Origin: Comamonadaceae bacterium
GTDB lineage: Bacteria; Pseudomonadota; Gammaproteobacteria; Burkholderiales; Burkholderiaceae_C
Direction of reading: 5' to 3'
Assembly: GCA_947483455.1 (NCBI GenBank)
Contig: CANKNK010000132.1
Coordinates: 1 to 5,595, forward strand
DNA: 5,595 nt
Part shown: positions 5,400-5,595 of the stretch, in pieces
Position numbering within the stretch: the first letter of the stretch is position 1
Layout of the letters: each line of letters starts with the position of its first letter
The notes under the pieces: generated by a model
What the model saw: only the letters and a program-made list of their open reading frames with translations
What the model was told of the DNA's origin: nothing
Database searches by the model: none
Translations under genes and position numbers: made by a program

Positions 5400-5595
5400 T
5401 TACCCCTTGATCAGGTCGCGTTCAATAATGAGTTGCTGCACCTCGGTGGCACCTTCGTAAATCCGCAAAGCACGCATTTCACGGTACAGGGACTCGACGA
5501 TGCTGCCTTTCTTTACGCCCATGCCGCCGTGCATTTGCACCGCCATGTCGATGATGGTTTGTGCGCTTTCGGTGGCATTCATCTTGGCCATGGCG
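5400..5595 (-). CDS. Acyl-CoA dehydrogenase, C-terminal end only; 5' end outside window
   Basis: About 65 residues up to the TAA at 5402-5400 are visible, and the frame stays open at the window edge. They carry the typical C-terminus of the family: [20 protein letters not shown] helix, [21 protein letters not shown], then [16 protein letters not shown]. Glu in YEG (codon 5456-5454) sits where medium- and short-chain acyl-CoA dehydrogenases have their catalytic base. The enzyme is FAD-dependent and removes hydrogens from Calpha-Cbeta of an acyl-CoA, passing electrons to ETF. Its position as the gene before the aryl-CoA ligase suggests work on a cyclic or ring-cleaved CoA intermediate. Substrate cannot be read from the tail. 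Its last codons, AAG GGG TAA, hold the ribosome binding site of the ligase. Confidence 0.95.
   Translation of the reverse strand, partial: AMAKMNATESAQTIIDMAVQMHGGMGVKKGSIVESLYREMRALRIYEGATEVQQLIIERDLIKG

Overview
The window looks like chromosomal DNA of a GC-rich betaproteobacterium, most likely a member of the Comamonadaceae (Burkholderiales). This rests on protein style, codon use and gene content (a class II ribonucleotide reductase tail, YgfZ, an aromatic acyl-CoA catabolic operon), not on a marker gene. No mobile element, RNA gene, CRISPR array or phage gene is visible, and no gene-free stretch exceeds 165 bases.

Left half (1-2449, plus strand). The window opens inside the last 86 codons of a Cys-rich protein that I read as the C-terminus of an adenosylcobalamin-dependent ribonucleotide reductase. 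Eleven bases after its stop lies a near-perfect FNR/ANR/DNR-type box (274-287), followed by a hemerythrin-like protein with a full set of plausible di-iron ligands. Next come a small exported four-cysteine protein of unknown function and ygfZ, a folate-binding protein of Fe-S cluster maintenance. A reductase that works without oxygen, an FNR-type box and an O2/NO-binding protein family fit life at variable oxygen, but that link is inference.

Right half (5595-2465, minus strand). A compact operon reads leftward: acyl-CoA dehydrogenase (3' end only), an aryl-CoA ligase resembling 2-aminobenzoate-CoA ligase, a Rid-family protein, and, after a 165-base gap, a hotdog thioesterase. The first three genes are 5 and 8 bases apart, each ribosome binding site lying in or touching the previous gene's end. 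The set suggests CoA-dependent breakdown of an aromatic acid, possibly anthranilate: the ligase makes the CoA ester, the dehydrogenase acts on an acyl-CoA intermediate, the Rid protein may handle an enamine/imine intermediate, and the thioesterase may recycle dead-end CoA esters.

The two halves converge with only 15 bases between the ygfZ stop and the thioesterase stop, and no strong terminator is visible there. The main oddities are: the thioesterase carries what looks like a shrunken, C-terminally cut GNAT acetyltransferase domain; the Rid protein has Met where archetypal RidA has its substrate-binding Arg; the thioesterase leader holds a four-copy 7-bp repeat and a strong ribosome binding site in front of an out-of-frame ATG; and the FNR-type box is so close to the hemerythrin start that class II activation would give a leaderless transcript. 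I see no clearly new multi-gene system here.
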